Assembly (NCBI RefSeq): GCF_001682865.1
Contig: NZ_MAQX01000001.1
Location: 1,307,290 to 1,371,289 of the forward strand
Source: Bacillus sp. FJAT-26390
Lineage (GTDB): Bacteria; Bacillota; Bacilli; Paenibacillales; Paenibacillaceae
Length of the DNA stretch: 64,000 nucleotides
Direction of reading: 5' to 3'
Every line of letters begins with the position of its first letter. The first letter of the stretch is position 1. The position numbers and the translations under genes were made by a program. This document shows, one piece after another, positions 41,213 through 51,322 of this stretch. The notes below the pieces were generated by a model that had not been told where the DNA came from, ran no database searches, and saw only the letters and a list, made by a program, of their open reading frames with translations.

Positions 41213-42079
41213 ATGTACATAGCAGATAAATGGGTTGATTACGAGGTCATAGATACGGGAGACGGAGATAAGCTCGAACGCTGGGGCAACTATACGCTCA
41301 GACGTCCAGATCCGCAAATCATTTGGCCGATCAAAAATGAAACAGGCCTGTGGAAAAAAGCAGACGGCCATTACCATCGGAGCAATTCCGGCGGAGGCCA
41401 ATGGTCGATGAATCCTACGCTTCCTGAACGCTGGACGATTTCGTATGGCGAGCTTAACTTTCACATTAAGCCGACTAACTTCAAGCATACCGGCTTATTC
41501 CCGGAGCAAGCAGTTAACTGGAGCTGGATGATGGACAAGATCAGATCGGCAGGCCGTCCAATCCGCGTGCTGAATCTTTTTGCATACTCAGGGGGCGCTA
41601 CCGTTGCTGCTGCCGCTGCAGGCGCGGAAGTTTGCCACGTTGACGCAGCCAAAGGGATGGTTCAGTGGGCGAAGGATAACGCTCAGCTGTCAGGACTGGA
41701 ATCCGCGCCAATCCGTTATATTACAGACGATGTATTTAAATTTGTGCAGCGTGAGCAGCGCCGAGGCAAGCAATACGATGCGATCATTATGGACCCTCCT
41801 TCCTATGGACGCGGTCCAAACGGCGAGACGTGGAAGCTTGAAGAAAATCTGTTTCCGTTTCTGCAATCTTGTACGTCTATCTTATCCGACAATCCGCTGT
41901 TTCTATTGATTAACTCTTATACGACAGGCTTATCGCCTTCTGTGCTGCATAATCTGCTGCACATGACGATGAATGACAAATACGGCGGCGAAATTAATTG
42001 CGGCGAGATCGGTTTGCCGATTACGAAGTCCGGCCTAAACCTGCCTTGCGGAATATTGGGACGTTGGGAGTCTAAGTAA
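41213..42079 (+). CDS. SAM-dependent RNA methyltransferase (RlmI/K-like)
   Basis: A 288-residue class-I methyltransferase related to 23S rRNA methyltransferases of the RlmI/RlmK type. It has the SAM site VLNLFAYSGGATVAAAAAGA and the catalytic loop IIMDPPSYGRGPNG. The ATG at 41213 follows AAGGAAGG at a rather long spacing of 12. The gene overlaps the RluA-type gene by one base (TAATG), so two RNA-modifying enzymes are co-translated. The target base is unknown. Confidence 0.88.
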   Translation: MYIADKWVDYEVIDTGDGDKLERWGNYTLRRPDPQIIWPIKNETGLWKKADGHYHRSNSGGGQWSMNPTLPERWTISYGELNFHIKPTNFKHTGLFPEQAVNWSWMMDKIRSAGRPIRVLNLFAYSGGATVAAAAAGAEVCHVDAAKGMVQWAKDNAQLSGLESAPIRYITDDVFKFVQREQRRGKQYDAIIMDPPSYGRGPNGETWKLEENLFPFLQSCTSILSDNPLFLLINSYTTGLSPSVLHNLLHMTMNDKYGGEINCGEIGLPITKSGLNLPCGILGRWESK

Positions 42080-42792
42080 TGGCCATCACCGTTTTATTTG
42101 AAGATAATCATGTGCTGGCGGTCGTCAAGCCGCCTGGCATTCTCTCACAAGAGGATGACACAGGCGATGCAGACATGCTGACGCTGCTTAAACAGGATTT
42201 AAAAGAGCGACACAACAAGCCGGGAAACGTATTTCTCGGCCTCGTTCATCGTCTTGACCGCATGGTTGGCGGCGTGATGGTTTTTGCCAAAACCTCGAAA
42301 GCAGCCTCCAGATTGTCTGAATCCGTTCGCAGCCGCCATTTTGGCAAAACTTACGTCTGCGTGGTGCAAGGCGTTCCAAGCAAGCCGCATGCAAGGCTGA
42401 CGCATTATATCCGCAAGGATAATAAGCAAAATCAGGTCACCGTTTTTAATAAGCCGACGAATGATGCGAAGGAAGCCATTTTAGATTACGAGGTTGCAGC
42501 TGTTAGCGGGCGGTATTCATTAATTGCCGTTAAGCTCCATACAGGCAGGCCTCATCAAATACGAGCCCAAATGGCGCACATCGGCTGTCCGCTCGTAGGC
42601 GATCTAAAGTACGGCGCAAAGCCAACTGCCGGCATGAGCGACATCGCACTATGGTCAACCTCGGTTTCAGCTCCTCATCCCGTTACGAAGGAATGGATCA
42701 GCTTCCGCTCTATACCGAGCGGTTCGGATGTATGGACCTGGTGGTCTGCCGAGCAGCTTGAAGCTGCGTCCAAAATGTTAAGCGATGCGTAA
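42079..42792 (+). CDS. RluA-family pseudouridine synthase
   Basis: A 237-residue RluA-type pseudouridine synthase. It starts VLFEDNHVLAVVKPPGILSQ; the catalytic Asp is in VHRLDRMVGGVMVFAKTSKA, and LHTGRPHQIRAQMAHIGCPL is the conserved second motif. It would convert uridine in rRNA or tRNA. No N-terminal S4 domain is present. It overlaps the methyltransferase gene by 1 base and the CapA-like gene by 8 bases. Confidence 0.93.
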   Translation: MAITVLFEDNHVLAVVKPPGILSQEDDTGDADMLTLLKQDLKERHNKPGNVFLGLVHRLDRMVGGVMVFAKTSKAASRLSESVRSRHFGKTYVCVVQGVPSKPHARLTHYIRKDNKQNQVTVFNKPTNDAKEAILDYEVAAVSGRYSLIAVKLHTGRPHQIRAQMAHIGCPLVGDLKYGAKPTAGMSDIALWSTSVSAPHPVTKEWISFRSIPSGSDVWTWWSAEQLEAASKMLSDA

Positions 42793-44068
42793 CCGGACGG
42801 ACATGCACAAGACGCGCCGCAAAAGACACCGAAAAATCCAATCCGTTTTATTAGTGCTAAGCTTAATTGGTTTGTTGATTATTTTTTTGATGCCCTACGT
42901 TATCGATAGGGCTTCTCCACCTGCTATTCCGGCAGCGACCACTGTGACCACACCTAATGAAATAGCTATTGTGACGCCATCTCCATCCCCTTCTCCGCCG
43001 CCAACCGAACCACCAGAGCCTGAATTTGCAGATGCGGTATGGATGGCAGTAGGCGATGTCATGATGCATACGCCGCAACTTCCCGGAGCTTATGACAAAA
43101 AGACGAACCGCTATAACTTCAATCCTTTTTTCAAAGCGGTTAAGCCTATTTTGGAACAAGGGGACTGGGTTATTGCCAATCTCGAGACACCGATTGCCGG
43201 CGTAGAGTTCGGCTACAAAGGGTACCCGCAATTCAACGCGCCTGTTGAGCTTGGAGAAGCACTAAAGAACGCAGGCTTTAACCTCATTACGAACGCAAAC
43301 AATCATTCTCTGGATCAAGGCGAATCGGGCATACTGCGTACGCTTGAAAATTTAAAGAAACTTGGCCTCCCGTCCAAAGGAACTGCCGCATCGCAAGAGG
43401 AAGCCGACAAGCTTGTCTTATCAGAGAAAAACGGCATTGTGATGGGACTGCTTGCATACACGTATGGAACGAACGGCATTCCTGTTCCTGAAGGCAAACC
43501 TTATCTGATCTCGTTAATCGATGAGCAAAAAATAAAAGCCGATATTGCAGAGCTTCGTGAAGCTGGCGCCGATTTTATTACGGTATCCCTTCATTTCGGT
43601 ACCGAGTACCAGACAGCGCCAAATGACGAGCAGAAGCGTCTGGCCAGAGCGCTTATCGCAGCTGGGGCAGATATCGTTGCAGGCTCTCATCCCCATGTCG
43701 TACAGCCGTATGAGGTCGTTGAAGCAACCGAAGAAAATGGCCATTTAAGAAAAGGACTTATTATTTATTCTATGGGTAATTTTATTTCCAATCAGCGGGG
43801 CGAAACGAAGGATTACGGAGTTATATTCAAAGTGAATGTTCGTAAAAATATAACGGACGGTACCATTGACCTCACCGAGATCGAATCGATTCCGACATGG
43901 GTGCATCGCTATAAGCCGGATCATGCATTCCGCTATCGTATTTTGCCTATTGAAGAAACGATCACCGCTGCAAGCGACACCTTGCTAACACAAGCCGACT
44001 ACGATATGCTCCAAAAAAATTACGATATGCTGCGCAATCGGCTCGATTCCATGAAAAAAACAGAGTAG
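42785..44068 (+). CDS. CapA-family protein
   Basis: A 427-residue membrane-anchored protein. A basic N-terminus precedes one span (QSVLLVLSLIGLLIIFLMPY), then a Pro/Ser/Thr linker and a metallophosphatase-like CapA domain (AVGDVMMHTP, VIANLETPIAG, NANNHSLDQGE, VSLHFGTEY, AGSHPHVVQPYEV). CapA/PgsA proteins take part in poly-gamma-glutamate or wall polymer work; no pgsBC genes adjoin it. It overlaps the RluA gene by 8 bases; the start at 42785 is the overlapping ATG, with an alternative at 42803. Confidence 0.9.
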   Translation: MRNRTDMHKTRRKRHRKIQSVLLVLSLIGLLIIFLMPYVIDRASPPAIPAATTVTTPNEIAIVTPSPSPSPPPTEPPEPEFADAVWMAVGDVMMHTPQLPGAYDKKTNRYNFNPFFKAVKPILEQGDWVIANLETPIAGVEFGYKGYPQFNAPVELGEALKNAGFNLITNANNHSLDQGESGILRTLENLKKLGLPSKGTAASQEEADKLVLSEKNGIVMGLLAYTYGTNGIPVPEGKPYLISLIDEQKIKADIAELREAGADFITVSLHFGTEYQTAPNDEQKRLARALIAAGADIVAGSHPHVVQPYEVVEATEENGHLRKGLIIYSMGNFISNQRGETKDYGVIFKVNVRKNITDGTIDLTEIESIPTWVHRYKPDHAFRYRILPIEETITAASDTLLTQADYDMLQKNYDMLRNRLDSMKKTE

Positions 44069-44079
44069 CTCGCAGAAAC

Positions 44080-44484
44080 TTACAAATTGGCTACTTTGCC
44101 AAGCAAATAAACAAGCAGCTGTTGATTATGAGAGGAAATGCGGTCCAACGATTGTTCGATCATTTCGGTCCGAATCGTTGTACCGCGCTCCGCTTCCGCT
44201 TTGCCCTTCTCCGATACAGACACCCACACGATTCTTCGATCATTATCATCCCTTGTGCGTTCAATAAGCCCATTTTTCTCCATACGGTCAAGCAGCGTCG
44301 TTATTGCAGCAGGCGTGGTCGCTAAATATTGAAGCAAATCCGATGGTTTCATAGGTTGATGCTGCAGCAATAAATCTAGCACGTTCAGCTGGCCTTCCGT
44401 CAAAGGAGCAAGCGACTGCTCTAAATTGTTTTTCCATTCCCGCGAAAGCTTCGTCCATAATCGAGTAAATTCTCCAGATACCAT
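44080..44484 (-). CDS. MarR-family regulator
   Basis: A 134-residue MarR-type regulator with winged helix (MKPSDLLQYLATTPAAITTL, DRMEKNGLIERTRDDNDRRI). MarR dimers sense phenolics, oxidants or drugs and usually repress themselves and a neighbour. Here a perfect inverted repeat sits over its own promoter. The neighbours are convergent CapA and a small divergent gene, so the target is not clear apart from itself. Confidence 0.9.
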   Translation of the reverse strand: MVSGEFTRLWTKLSREWKNNLEQSLAPLTEGQLNVLDLLLQHQPMKPSDLLQYLATTPAAITTLLDRMEKNGLIERTRDDNDRRIVWVSVSEKGKAEAERGTTIRTEMIEQSLDRISSHNQQLLVYLLGKVANL

Positions 44485-44527
44485 AGCTTACACCCGCTCC
44501 CTGTCAATTTACATCTATTTGCTATTC

Positions 44528-44558
44528 ATTATAGCAGTCTTTAATGTCGAATTAAAGA
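44528..44558 (-). promoter_or_regulatory. marR promoter and operator
   Basis: A minus-strand TATAAT (44528-44533) is preceded by TCTTTAAT-GTCGA-ATTAAAGA (44538-44558), a perfect inverted repeat of 8-bp arms covering the -35 region. This is the expected place for an autorepressor site. Confidence 0.6.
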
Positions 44559-44687
44559 TTAACCCAATTAATAATTTGCGATATTAATCGATACAATAAC
44601 GAACATTGTGACAGCGTTAGACATACAATGTGGCGAAGGCCCAGAGCTATGTCTATTTTTGCTTAAATAGTAAGGAGCGTGAACCCA

Positions 44688-44855
44688 GTGGAAGAAAGAA
44701 AAGCGATCATTATTCAAAAAATTAAAAGTTATGGCATCATAAAAGACCCACAATGGCTGGACCGCCCGGATGAGCTGGTACCATTGTGGGTCATGCTTGA
44801 AGCTATATTGGAAGTGATCGAACGTTTTGACCCGCCTAATCGCCCTTTTGACTAG
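44688..44855 (+). CDS. Small 55-residue protein
   Basis: A short gene beginning at GTG (44688) with AAGGAG ten bases upstream. The product starts [20 protein letters not shown] and ends [12 protein letters not shown], and is soluble and helical. I do not recognise it. Its last 20 bases overlap the end of the convergent parC gene. The good ribosome binding site and sensible protein composition support it as a real gene. Confidence 0.6.
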   Translation: MEERKAIIIQKIKSYGIIKDPQWLDRPDELVPLWVMLEAILEVIERFDPPNRPFD

Positions 44856-47298
44856 AATCTAATAGAGAGCGTGCAAGCGTATTCGTGATCACATCATTTT
44901 TCTCGACGGGGAACACGAGCTTACCTATCGCTTTACGCTCTTCAATTGGCGCTTTCTCAGAGGCTGCAACCAGCTTCGCACCTGAAGTCGTAATGGCCAC
45001 GATTTCTTTGGCCTCCCTGCAATAATAAGCACCAACCAGCGATGCGCCGTTCGGACGGACGCGCTTGCCTTCCTTGAACTCAAACGTTTGGACACCCTTG
45101 CCGCCTCTTCCCTGGATCGGATAATCCAGCAGGAGCGATCGTTTGGCATAGCCGATATCCGTAATGACGAGCACTTCGCCCTCGTCCTCTGCAACACGTT
45201 CCGCGGCAATGATCTCATCGCCATCCTTGAGCTGTATGCCCCTGACGCCAGTCGCCACTCTTCCCATCGGATTAATCTCGGACTCTGCAAAACGAATGCT
45301 CATGCCTTGCTTCGTGACCAGCATCAATTGCTTCGTGCTGTCGCTCAACACGACGCGGATAACCTCGTCGCCCTCAGAAACCTTGCAGGCTGCAACGGCA
45401 GTTGATCTCGTTGTTGCGTATTCCTTAAGCTCCGTCCGCTTCACCTGTCCTTTTTTGGTAACGAAGAATAACGAAGCGCTGGAGGCAGCTATATCCTTAA
45501 TCGGAATGACACTCACGATCGAATCGTCCTTCGGCATCGGAACGACGTTTACGATTGCGGTACCTGTTTCCTTCCATTTGAATTCCGGAATTTGATGGAC
45601 AGGCAATAAATAATATTGCCCTTTCTTCGTAAACAGCAGCAAATTGTCAATCGTATTGACCTCAAGCAGCTCTCTTACGAAGTCGCCTTCCTTCACTCCT
45701 GTATTTTGCCGCTCTCCGCCTGATCTGGTGAACGATAACATGCTTGTCCGTTTTACGTAGCCGTCTTGGCTAAGCGTAACGAGAACATCCTCAGCTGTAA
45801 CAAGCACTTCAAGGTTAACCTTCAGCTCCTCGATTTCTCCGCGAAGATCGGAACGCCGGTCAATGCCGTATTTCGTTTGGATTTCAAGAAGCTCGTCCTT
45901 AATTACGCCAATCAGCTTCTTGTCGCTCGCCAAGATCGATTTCAAGTAAGCGATCTTCTTCATCGCTTCCTTCAGTTCTTTCTCAAGCGTCGTAATTTCA
46001 AGGTTCGTTAATCGGTACAGCTGCAACGTAAGAATCGCATCCGCTTGGCGTGCGGTGAAGCCGAACTTCGCAATCAGGTTATCCTGTGCGTCGCCGCGGT
46101 TTTTCGAGGCTTTGATCGTTGCAATAACCTCGTCCAAAATATTGAGCGCCTTTACTAGACCTTCGACGACATGCGCCCGATCCTCAGCCTTCTCGAGATC
46201 GTACTTCGTGCGGAAAGTTACGACTTCCTTCTGATGCTCGATATAGGCGGATAAGATTTGTTTCAAGCCAAGCTGCATCGGCGTTTTGTTCACGATTGCG
46301 ACCATATTGAAGCTGTAGGCTACCTGTAGATCTGTTTTCTTGAACAAATAAGCCAAAATGCCCTGCGCGTCCGCATCCTTCTTAAATTCCACTACGATGC
46401 GAAGGCCATTGCGCCCGCTTTCGTCGCGAACCTCTGCGATCCCTTCGACCTTCTTCTCCAGACGAATGTTTTCCATCGCGGTAACGAGTCTGGATTTTAC
46501 GACCTGGTACGGAATATCAGTAATGACGAGCTGCTGCTTGCCTCCGCGCATTTCCTCGATCGCGGTTTTGGCACGTATATAAATACGGCCTTTTCCGGTC
46601 GCGTAAGCGTCCCGGATGCCTTCTTCGCCCATGATTATGCCGCCGGTAGGAAAATCCGGGCCCTTCACATAGGTCATAAGCTCCTCAAGCGTAAGCTCAG
46701 GGCTTCCCATAAGCGCGATACAAGCGTCTATAACCTCTCGCAGGTTATGGGGCGGTATTTCCGTGGCAAAGCCGGCAGAGATGCCGCTGGTCCCGTTAAC
46801 GAGCAGGTTAGGGTACCGCGACGGCAGCACAACCGGCTCCTTCGTCGTATTATCGAAATTATCTTTGAATTGAACCGTTCTTTTCTCAATATCACGCAGC
46901 AGCTCCATCGCGATCGGCGATAAGCGCGCTTCCGTATAACGCATAGCCGCTGCCGGATCATCATCCTGCGAGCCCCAGTTGCCGTGACCGTCTACGAGCG
47001 GATGCCCCATCTTCCATGGCTGCGCCATCCGTACCATACCCTCGTAGATGGATGAATCACCGTGCGGGTGATAGTTACCCATAACGTCGCCGACCGTCTT
47101 AGCCGATTTCCGGTATTGCTTATCCGGCGTATTGCCTGAATCGTACATCGCATATAGAATACGCCGCTGCACCGGCTTTAAGCCATCGCGAACGTCAGGA
47201 ATGGCACGATCCTGAATAATATACTTTGAATAGCGTCCGAAGCGGTCTCCTACAACCTCCTCCAAAAACGCCGGTAAAAACTGTTCCAGCATACTCAT
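44836..47298 (-). CDS. parC: DNA topoisomerase IV subunit A
   Basis: An 820-residue ParC/GrlA. The breakage-reunion domain carries [20 protein letters not shown] (the quinolone region, with the usual Ser) and the catalytic Tyr in [11 protein letters not shown]; the C-terminal part is a beta-propeller with repeated strands such as [14 protein letters not shown]. With ParE it decatenates daughter chromosomes. Start [14 protein letters not shown] follows GGGGGA. It lies 12 bases after parE in one operon. Unlike GyrA it lacks the GyrA-box, which supports ParC over GyrA. Confidence 0.95.
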   Translation of the reverse strand: MSMLEQFLPAFLEEVVGDRFGRYSKYIIQDRAIPDVRDGLKPVQRRILYAMYDSGNTPDKQYRKSAKTVGDVMGNYHPHGDSSIYEGMVRMAQPWKMGHPLVDGHGNWGSQDDDPAAAMRYTEARLSPIAMELLRDIEKRTVQFKDNFDNTTKEPVVLPSRYPNLLVNGTSGISAGFATEIPPHNLREVIDACIALMGSPELTLEELMTYVKGPDFPTGGIIMGEEGIRDAYATGKGRIYIRAKTAIEEMRGGKQQLVITDIPYQVVKSRLVTAMENIRLEKKVEGIAEVRDESGRNGLRIVVEFKKDADAQGILAYLFKKTDLQVAYSFNMVAIVNKTPMQLGLKQILSAYIEHQKEVVTFRTKYDLEKAEDRAHVVEGLVKALNILDEVIATIKASKNRGDAQDNLIAKFGFTARQADAILTLQLYRLTNLEITTLEKELKEAMKKIAYLKSILASDKKLIGVIKDELLEIQTKYGIDRRSDLRGEIEELKVNLEVLVTAEDVLVTLSQDGYVKRTSMLSFTRSGGERQNTGVKEGDFVRELLEVNTIDNLLLFTKKGQYYLLPVHQIPEFKWKETGTAIVNVVPMPKDDSIVSVIPIKDIAASSASLFFVTKKGQVKRTELKEYATTRSTAVAACKVSEGDEVIRVVLSDSTKQLMLVTKQGMSIRFAESEINPMGRVATGVRGIQLKDGDEIIAAERVAEDEGEVLVITDIGYAKRSLLLDYPIQGRGGKGVQTFEFKEGKRVRPNGASLVGAYYCREAKEIVAITTSGAKLVAASEKAPIEERKAIGKLVFPVEKNDVITNTLARSLLDSSQKGD

Positions 47299-47310
47299 GC
47301 AGAATTCCCC

Positions 47311-49281
47311 CTATTCCTCATACTCCATAAAGTCGACATTCTCAACGATCCAGCGCTTGCGCGGATCAACCTTATCACCCATAAGCGTAGATACCCTGCG
47401 CTCCGCTTTGGCTGCATCCTCGATTTGAACTTGCAATAGAGTCCGTTTCTCCGGGTCCATTGTCGTCTCCCACAGCTGGTCGGGATTCATCTCGCCAAGT
47501 CCTTTATAGCGCTGAAGCTCGTAGTTTTTTCCGTATTCCTTCAAATAGTTTTGCAATTGCTCGTCCGTCCAAGCGTAACGAATCGTTTCCAGCTTTCCTG
47601 ATTTACGAGTAATTTTGTACAATGGCGGCTGTGCGATATATACGCGTCCCAAATCGATTAACGGCTTCATATAACGATAGAAAAAAGTAAGGAGCAGCAC
47701 TTGAATATGGGCACCGTCTGTATCCGCATCCGTCATAATAATAATTTTATTATAGTTGCATTCCTCGGCAGCAAACTCCGAGCCTACGCCCGCGCCGATA
47801 GCCGAAATGATCGCTTTGTACTCGTCGTTTTTCAAAATATCAATGAGCTTGGCTTTCTCCGGATTCATCGGCTTGCCCTTAAGCGGCAGCAGTGCCTGAT
47901 ATTTCGAATCGCGCCCCTGCTTCGCAGAACCGCCCGCTGAATCGCCTTCCACAATAAATAGCTCTGTGCGCGTATAGTCCTTGGACTGCGCCGGAGTCAG
48001 CTTGCCGTTGAGGTTCGAGCTCTCGCTCTTCTTCTTGCCGCTGCGAATCTCCTCGCGTGCTTTGCGTGCGGCTTCGCGCGCTTTCGATGCTTGCAGCGAT
48101 TTCTTAAGCAGCATTTGCGCAATTTGCGGGTTCTCTTCCAGAAAAACCTGCATTTTCTCGGTAACGATCGCATCAACTGCGCTCCGAGCGGAGGAGCTTC
48201 CGAGCTGATCCTTAGTCTGGCCGACGAATTCGACCTCAGACATTTTAATATTAATAACGACCATCATGCCTTCGCGCAAATCATTGCCCTCAAGGTTTTT
48301 GTCCTTTTCCTTGAGCATAGCTGCTTTGCGGGCGTAATCGTTCATGACGCGCGTGTATGCCGTTTTAAAACCGGTTTCATGAGTACCGCCGCCGCGCGTT
48401 GGAATGGAGTTGACGAATGAAGCGATCGTCTCGGTATACCCATCGTTATACTGCAGAGCAACCTCTACTTCAATTTCATCCCGCTCGCTCGCAAAATGAA
48501 TCACATCATGCAGAACCGTTTTGTCCTCGTTCAGAAACTGAACGAATTGACGCGCTCCGCCTTCGTAGTGAAACACGTCCTGCTTGCCGCTGCGGTCGTC
48601 TTTAATCGAGACCTTAAGTCCGGAGTTCAAGAACGCGATTTCCTGCAAGCGCTCCGCAAGCGTATCGTAGCTTAGCGTCGTACCGTTCTGAAACACGCGG
48701 CCATCGGGTTTAAAAGTAACCTTCGTGCCCGTGCGATTCGTCGATCCGATCACCTCTAGACCACGAACCGGCTCCCCGACATGCTCCCGGCCAGCCTCAT
48801 CCACCCAATATTCAAAACGCTGACGATGGATTTTGCCGTCACGGAAGATTTCAACCTCGAGCCATTCCGACAAGGCATTCGTAACCGATGCGCCAACGCC
48901 GTGCAAGCCGCCGGATTTCTTGTATCCCCCGCCGCCAAACTTTCCGCCCGCGTGCAAAATCGTAAACACGACCTGCGGCGTCGGTATACCGGTCTTATGC
49001 ATGCCGGTTGGAATTCCGCGTCCATTATCATGAACGGTTACTGCGCCATTCTTATGCAGCGTTACTTCAATCGCCGAACAAAATTTGGCCAAATGCTCAT
49101 CGACCGCATTATCGACGATTTCCCAAACGAGGTGATGCAGGCCTGAACTGCTAGTACTGCCTATGTACATACCTGGCCTTTTGCGTACAGCGGTTAATCC
49201 TTCAAGCACCTGTATATCATCGGCCTCGTAGTTCCTGTCTGCGGCCGCTGTATTAGCGAAGAGATCTGTTTGCTCTGACAT
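47311..49281 (-). CDS. parE: DNA topoisomerase IV subunit B
   Basis: A 656-residue ParE/GrlB. The ATPase domain has EIVDNAVDEHLAKFCSAIEV and HDNGRGIPTGMH, and the TOPRIM part has FIVEGDSAGGSAKQGRD and IIMTDADTDGAHIQVLLLTF. The start is ATG 49281 after GGGGGAC; an in-frame earlier start at 49305 has no site. It is immediately upstream of parC, the standard order. Confidence 0.96.
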   Translation of the reverse strand: MSEQTDLFANTAAADRNYEADDIQVLEGLTAVRKRPGMYIGSTSSSGLHHLVWEIVDNAVDEHLAKFCSAIEVTLHKNGAVTVHDNGRGIPTGMHKTGIPTPQVVFTILHAGGKFGGGGYKKSGGLHGVGASVTNALSEWLEVEIFRDGKIHRQRFEYWVDEAGREHVGEPVRGLEVIGSTNRTGTKVTFKPDGRVFQNGTTLSYDTLAERLQEIAFLNSGLKVSIKDDRSGKQDVFHYEGGARQFVQFLNEDKTVLHDVIHFASERDEIEVEVALQYNDGYTETIASFVNSIPTRGGGTHETGFKTAYTRVMNDYARKAAMLKEKDKNLEGNDLREGMMVVINIKMSEVEFVGQTKDQLGSSSARSAVDAIVTEKMQVFLEENPQIAQMLLKKSLQASKAREAARKAREEIRSGKKKSESSNLNGKLTPAQSKDYTRTELFIVEGDSAGGSAKQGRDSKYQALLPLKGKPMNPEKAKLIDILKNDEYKAIISAIGAGVGSEFAAEECNYNKIIIMTDADTDGAHIQVLLLTFFYRYMKPLIDLGRVYIAQPPLYKITRKSGKLETIRYAWTDEQLQNYLKEYGKNYELQRYKGLGEMNPDQLWETTMDPEKRTLLQVQIEDAAKAERRVSTLMGDKVDPRKRWIVENVDFMEYEE

Positions 49282-49327
49282 GAGCGTCCCCCAATCTGTA
49301 ATCACGTTTCCGTATCTTCAAGCTATT

Positions 49328-50314
49328 TTAATTCAAGATGTCCTGTTTCGTAAAGACGCCAAAGGACAAGACTACTGCAACAATTCCCCAAACCGCAAGC
49401 ACCGTAAGGGAAAACGGCAATGACATTCCTTCTATCGGAGGCGGCGAACCGTCCAAATAAGCGGTCAGCTTCAAATTCACGGCGAATAAATATTTGGCGC
49501 TAGTCCAAGAAGATGTCATGCCTGATAAAATCGTACCTGTAATAACAGCCGCCATCATCGTCACCATGCTGGCAGTCGTGCTGCGAATAAGAACCGAAAC
49601 CATAAAAGCCAGCAGAGCAACCGTCATCGCAGAGAACCACGCCAATCCCGATTGCATCCATATATAAATCCACTGGGGCACTGCATGCGCATTTGATGGA
49701 TCAATCGCTGATCCTCTCATTTGGAAGCCGGTAAACACGGGCATCGTCCAGCCCGAGTAACCAAAAAACAAGCCGGAGAGCAAATAACATAATAAAGCGG
49801 TAATAACGACCGTAAGCGATACATATAAGGTTAACACAATAAGCTTGCTAAGCAACACCTTCCACCGTTGAACCGGCCTGGTGAGCAGCATTTTAATCGT
49901 TCCCGACGTCCGTTCGCTCGATACAATGTCTGCTCCTAGCGCCAAGACGAGCATTGGAATAAATAAAGTTACGGCATTATCCAGAAAGCTTCTTGTGAAC
50001 GTTGCACCGTTTGGAGCGCTTGGATTAACATCATGGTCCAAATAATACTGCAGCTGCTGCACGGCTGCGCGCCTGCTCCGCTTCCATTCGTCCGGAATAC
50101 GGTCGCTTGACAGCGTATTTTCCATATCGGTAATCTGCTGCAGCACCTGATTGCGCCAATCTGAAAATTTGGCTTCGTTATTTTTCACAACCTTCAGCTC
50201 AGCGTAAGTAAAAATCGGAATAAGCGCAAGCAAAATCAGTACGATTACAAAAAATCTTTTTTTCTTCCATATTTTCAGCATCTCGTTTTGGATGAGCGGC
50301 AATAAGCTAGTCAC
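49328..50314 (-). CDS. ABC-2 type exporter permease
   Basis: A 328-residue membrane protein with about six spans: one near the N-terminus (FFVIVLILLALIPIF), a hydrophilic outside stretch and the rest in the C-terminal half. The region GADIVSSERTSGTIKMLLTR is typical for ABC-2 permeases. It starts at GTG 50314 behind GGAGGGGGA and overlaps the ATPase gene by 8 bases. It forms the exporter channel with that ATPase. The cargo is unknown. Confidence 0.9.
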   Translation of the reverse strand: MTSLLPLIQNEMLKIWKKKRFFVIVLILLALIPIFTYAELKVVKNNEAKFSDWRNQVLQQITDMENTLSSDRIPDEWKRSRRAAVQQLQYYLDHDVNPSAPNGATFTRSFLDNAVTLFIPMLVLALGADIVSSERTSGTIKMLLTRPVQRWKVLLSKLIVLTLYVSLTVVITALLCYLLSGLFFGYSGWTMPVFTGFQMRGSAIDPSNAHAVPQWIYIWMQSGLAWFSAMTVALLAFMVSVLIRSTTASMVTMMAAVITGTILSGMTSSWTSAKYLFAVNLKLTAYLDGSPPPIEGMSLPFSLTVLAVWGIVAVVLSFGVFTKQDILN

Positions 50315-51257
50315 TTGTCTCCCCCTCCGTCAACGTTAAAAATAGCTCCTCCAGCGTAGGTGCTACTTGATGCACGGACATCACCCCGATATGCCGCTCA
50401 ACAAGCTGCTCAACACTGCCAGGAATTTGATCCGTATCCATCGTCGTAATGATGGCATCCGGCATGCCGGCTAGCATGCTTTCATCCAGCAACTGTGAAT
50501 CACGCTTTATGAATGCAATTTCCCGATTGCCTTCGAGCACCCGCTTGCCAAGCTCCGGCTTATCCAGCTGCCAGATCACATAGCCGCTAGCCTGCTCAAC
50601 CAGGTCATCCACCTTGCCCTCAGCAAGCACGCGGCCGCCGTTAATAATAGCTACCCGATCGCACATAAGCTGTATTTCACTAAGCAGATGACTGGATATA
50701 AAAACGCTCATCCCATCATTCGCCAGCATTCGGACAAACTCACGCAGCTCCTTGATGCCTTTTGGATCAAGCCCATTCGTTGGTTCATCCAAAATAAGCA
50801 GCTTGGGCTTTCCGAGCAGCGCTTGGGCGATGCCCAGCCTTTGCCTCATGCCAAGCGAATAGGTTCTCACTTTTTCATGAATGCGCTCCTCCAGTCTCAC
50901 GATGCGAATGACCTCCCAAATTCGGGCCTCGTCGATCCCTTTCATCATCCTCGCAAAGTAAGCCAGATTTTCAAAGCCGGTCAAATACGCGTATACCTCT
51001 GGATTCTCCACGATACAGCCGACAAGGCTCAAAGCCCTCTCAGGCTCCTTGTGCACATGATAGCCGCCTATATAAACCTCACCCGAGGTTGGTTTGATAA
51101 GATCGACCAGCATGCGGATGGTTGTCGTTTTGCCGGAACCGTTAGGACCTAAGAAACCAAAAATTTCCCCTTCGTTTACTTCAAAGCTAACATCATGGAT
51201 GATCGTTTTACCGCGAATTTTTTTGTGCAGCCGGGTGACGGATAGAACGGGTTTCAT
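50307..51257 (-). CDS. ABC exporter ATPase
   Basis: A 316-residue ATPase with Walker A GPNGSGKTTTIRM, signature TYSLGMRQRLGIAQAL and Walker B LLILDEPTNGLDP, plus a C-terminal extension of about 90 residues as in bacitracin/nisin-type (BcrA-like) exporters. Start at 51257 has AGGAGG eight bases upstream, with another ATG at 51260. Paired with the ABC-2 permease. Drug or peptide export is likely but unproven. Confidence 0.92.
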   Translation of the reverse strand: MKPVLSVTRLHKKIRGKTIIHDVSFEVNEGEIFGFLGPNGSGKTTTIRMLVDLIKPTSGEVYIGGYHVHKEPERALSLVGCIVENPEVYAYLTGFENLAYFARMMKGIDEARIWEVIRIVRLEERIHEKVRTYSLGMRQRLGIAQALLGKPKLLILDEPTNGLDPKGIKELREFVRMLANDGMSVFISSHLLSEIQLMCDRVAIINGGRVLAEGKVDDLVEQASGYVIWQLDKPELGKRVLEGNREIAFIKRDSQLLDESMLAGMPDAIITTMDTDQIPGSVEQLVERHIGVMSVHQVAPTLEELFLTLTEGETSD

Positions 51258-51322
51258 CATGATCTCCTCCTGATGGGGCATTTCGTACCAGCTTTGTCCA
51301 CTCTTAAGCGCTCTAAACCCAA

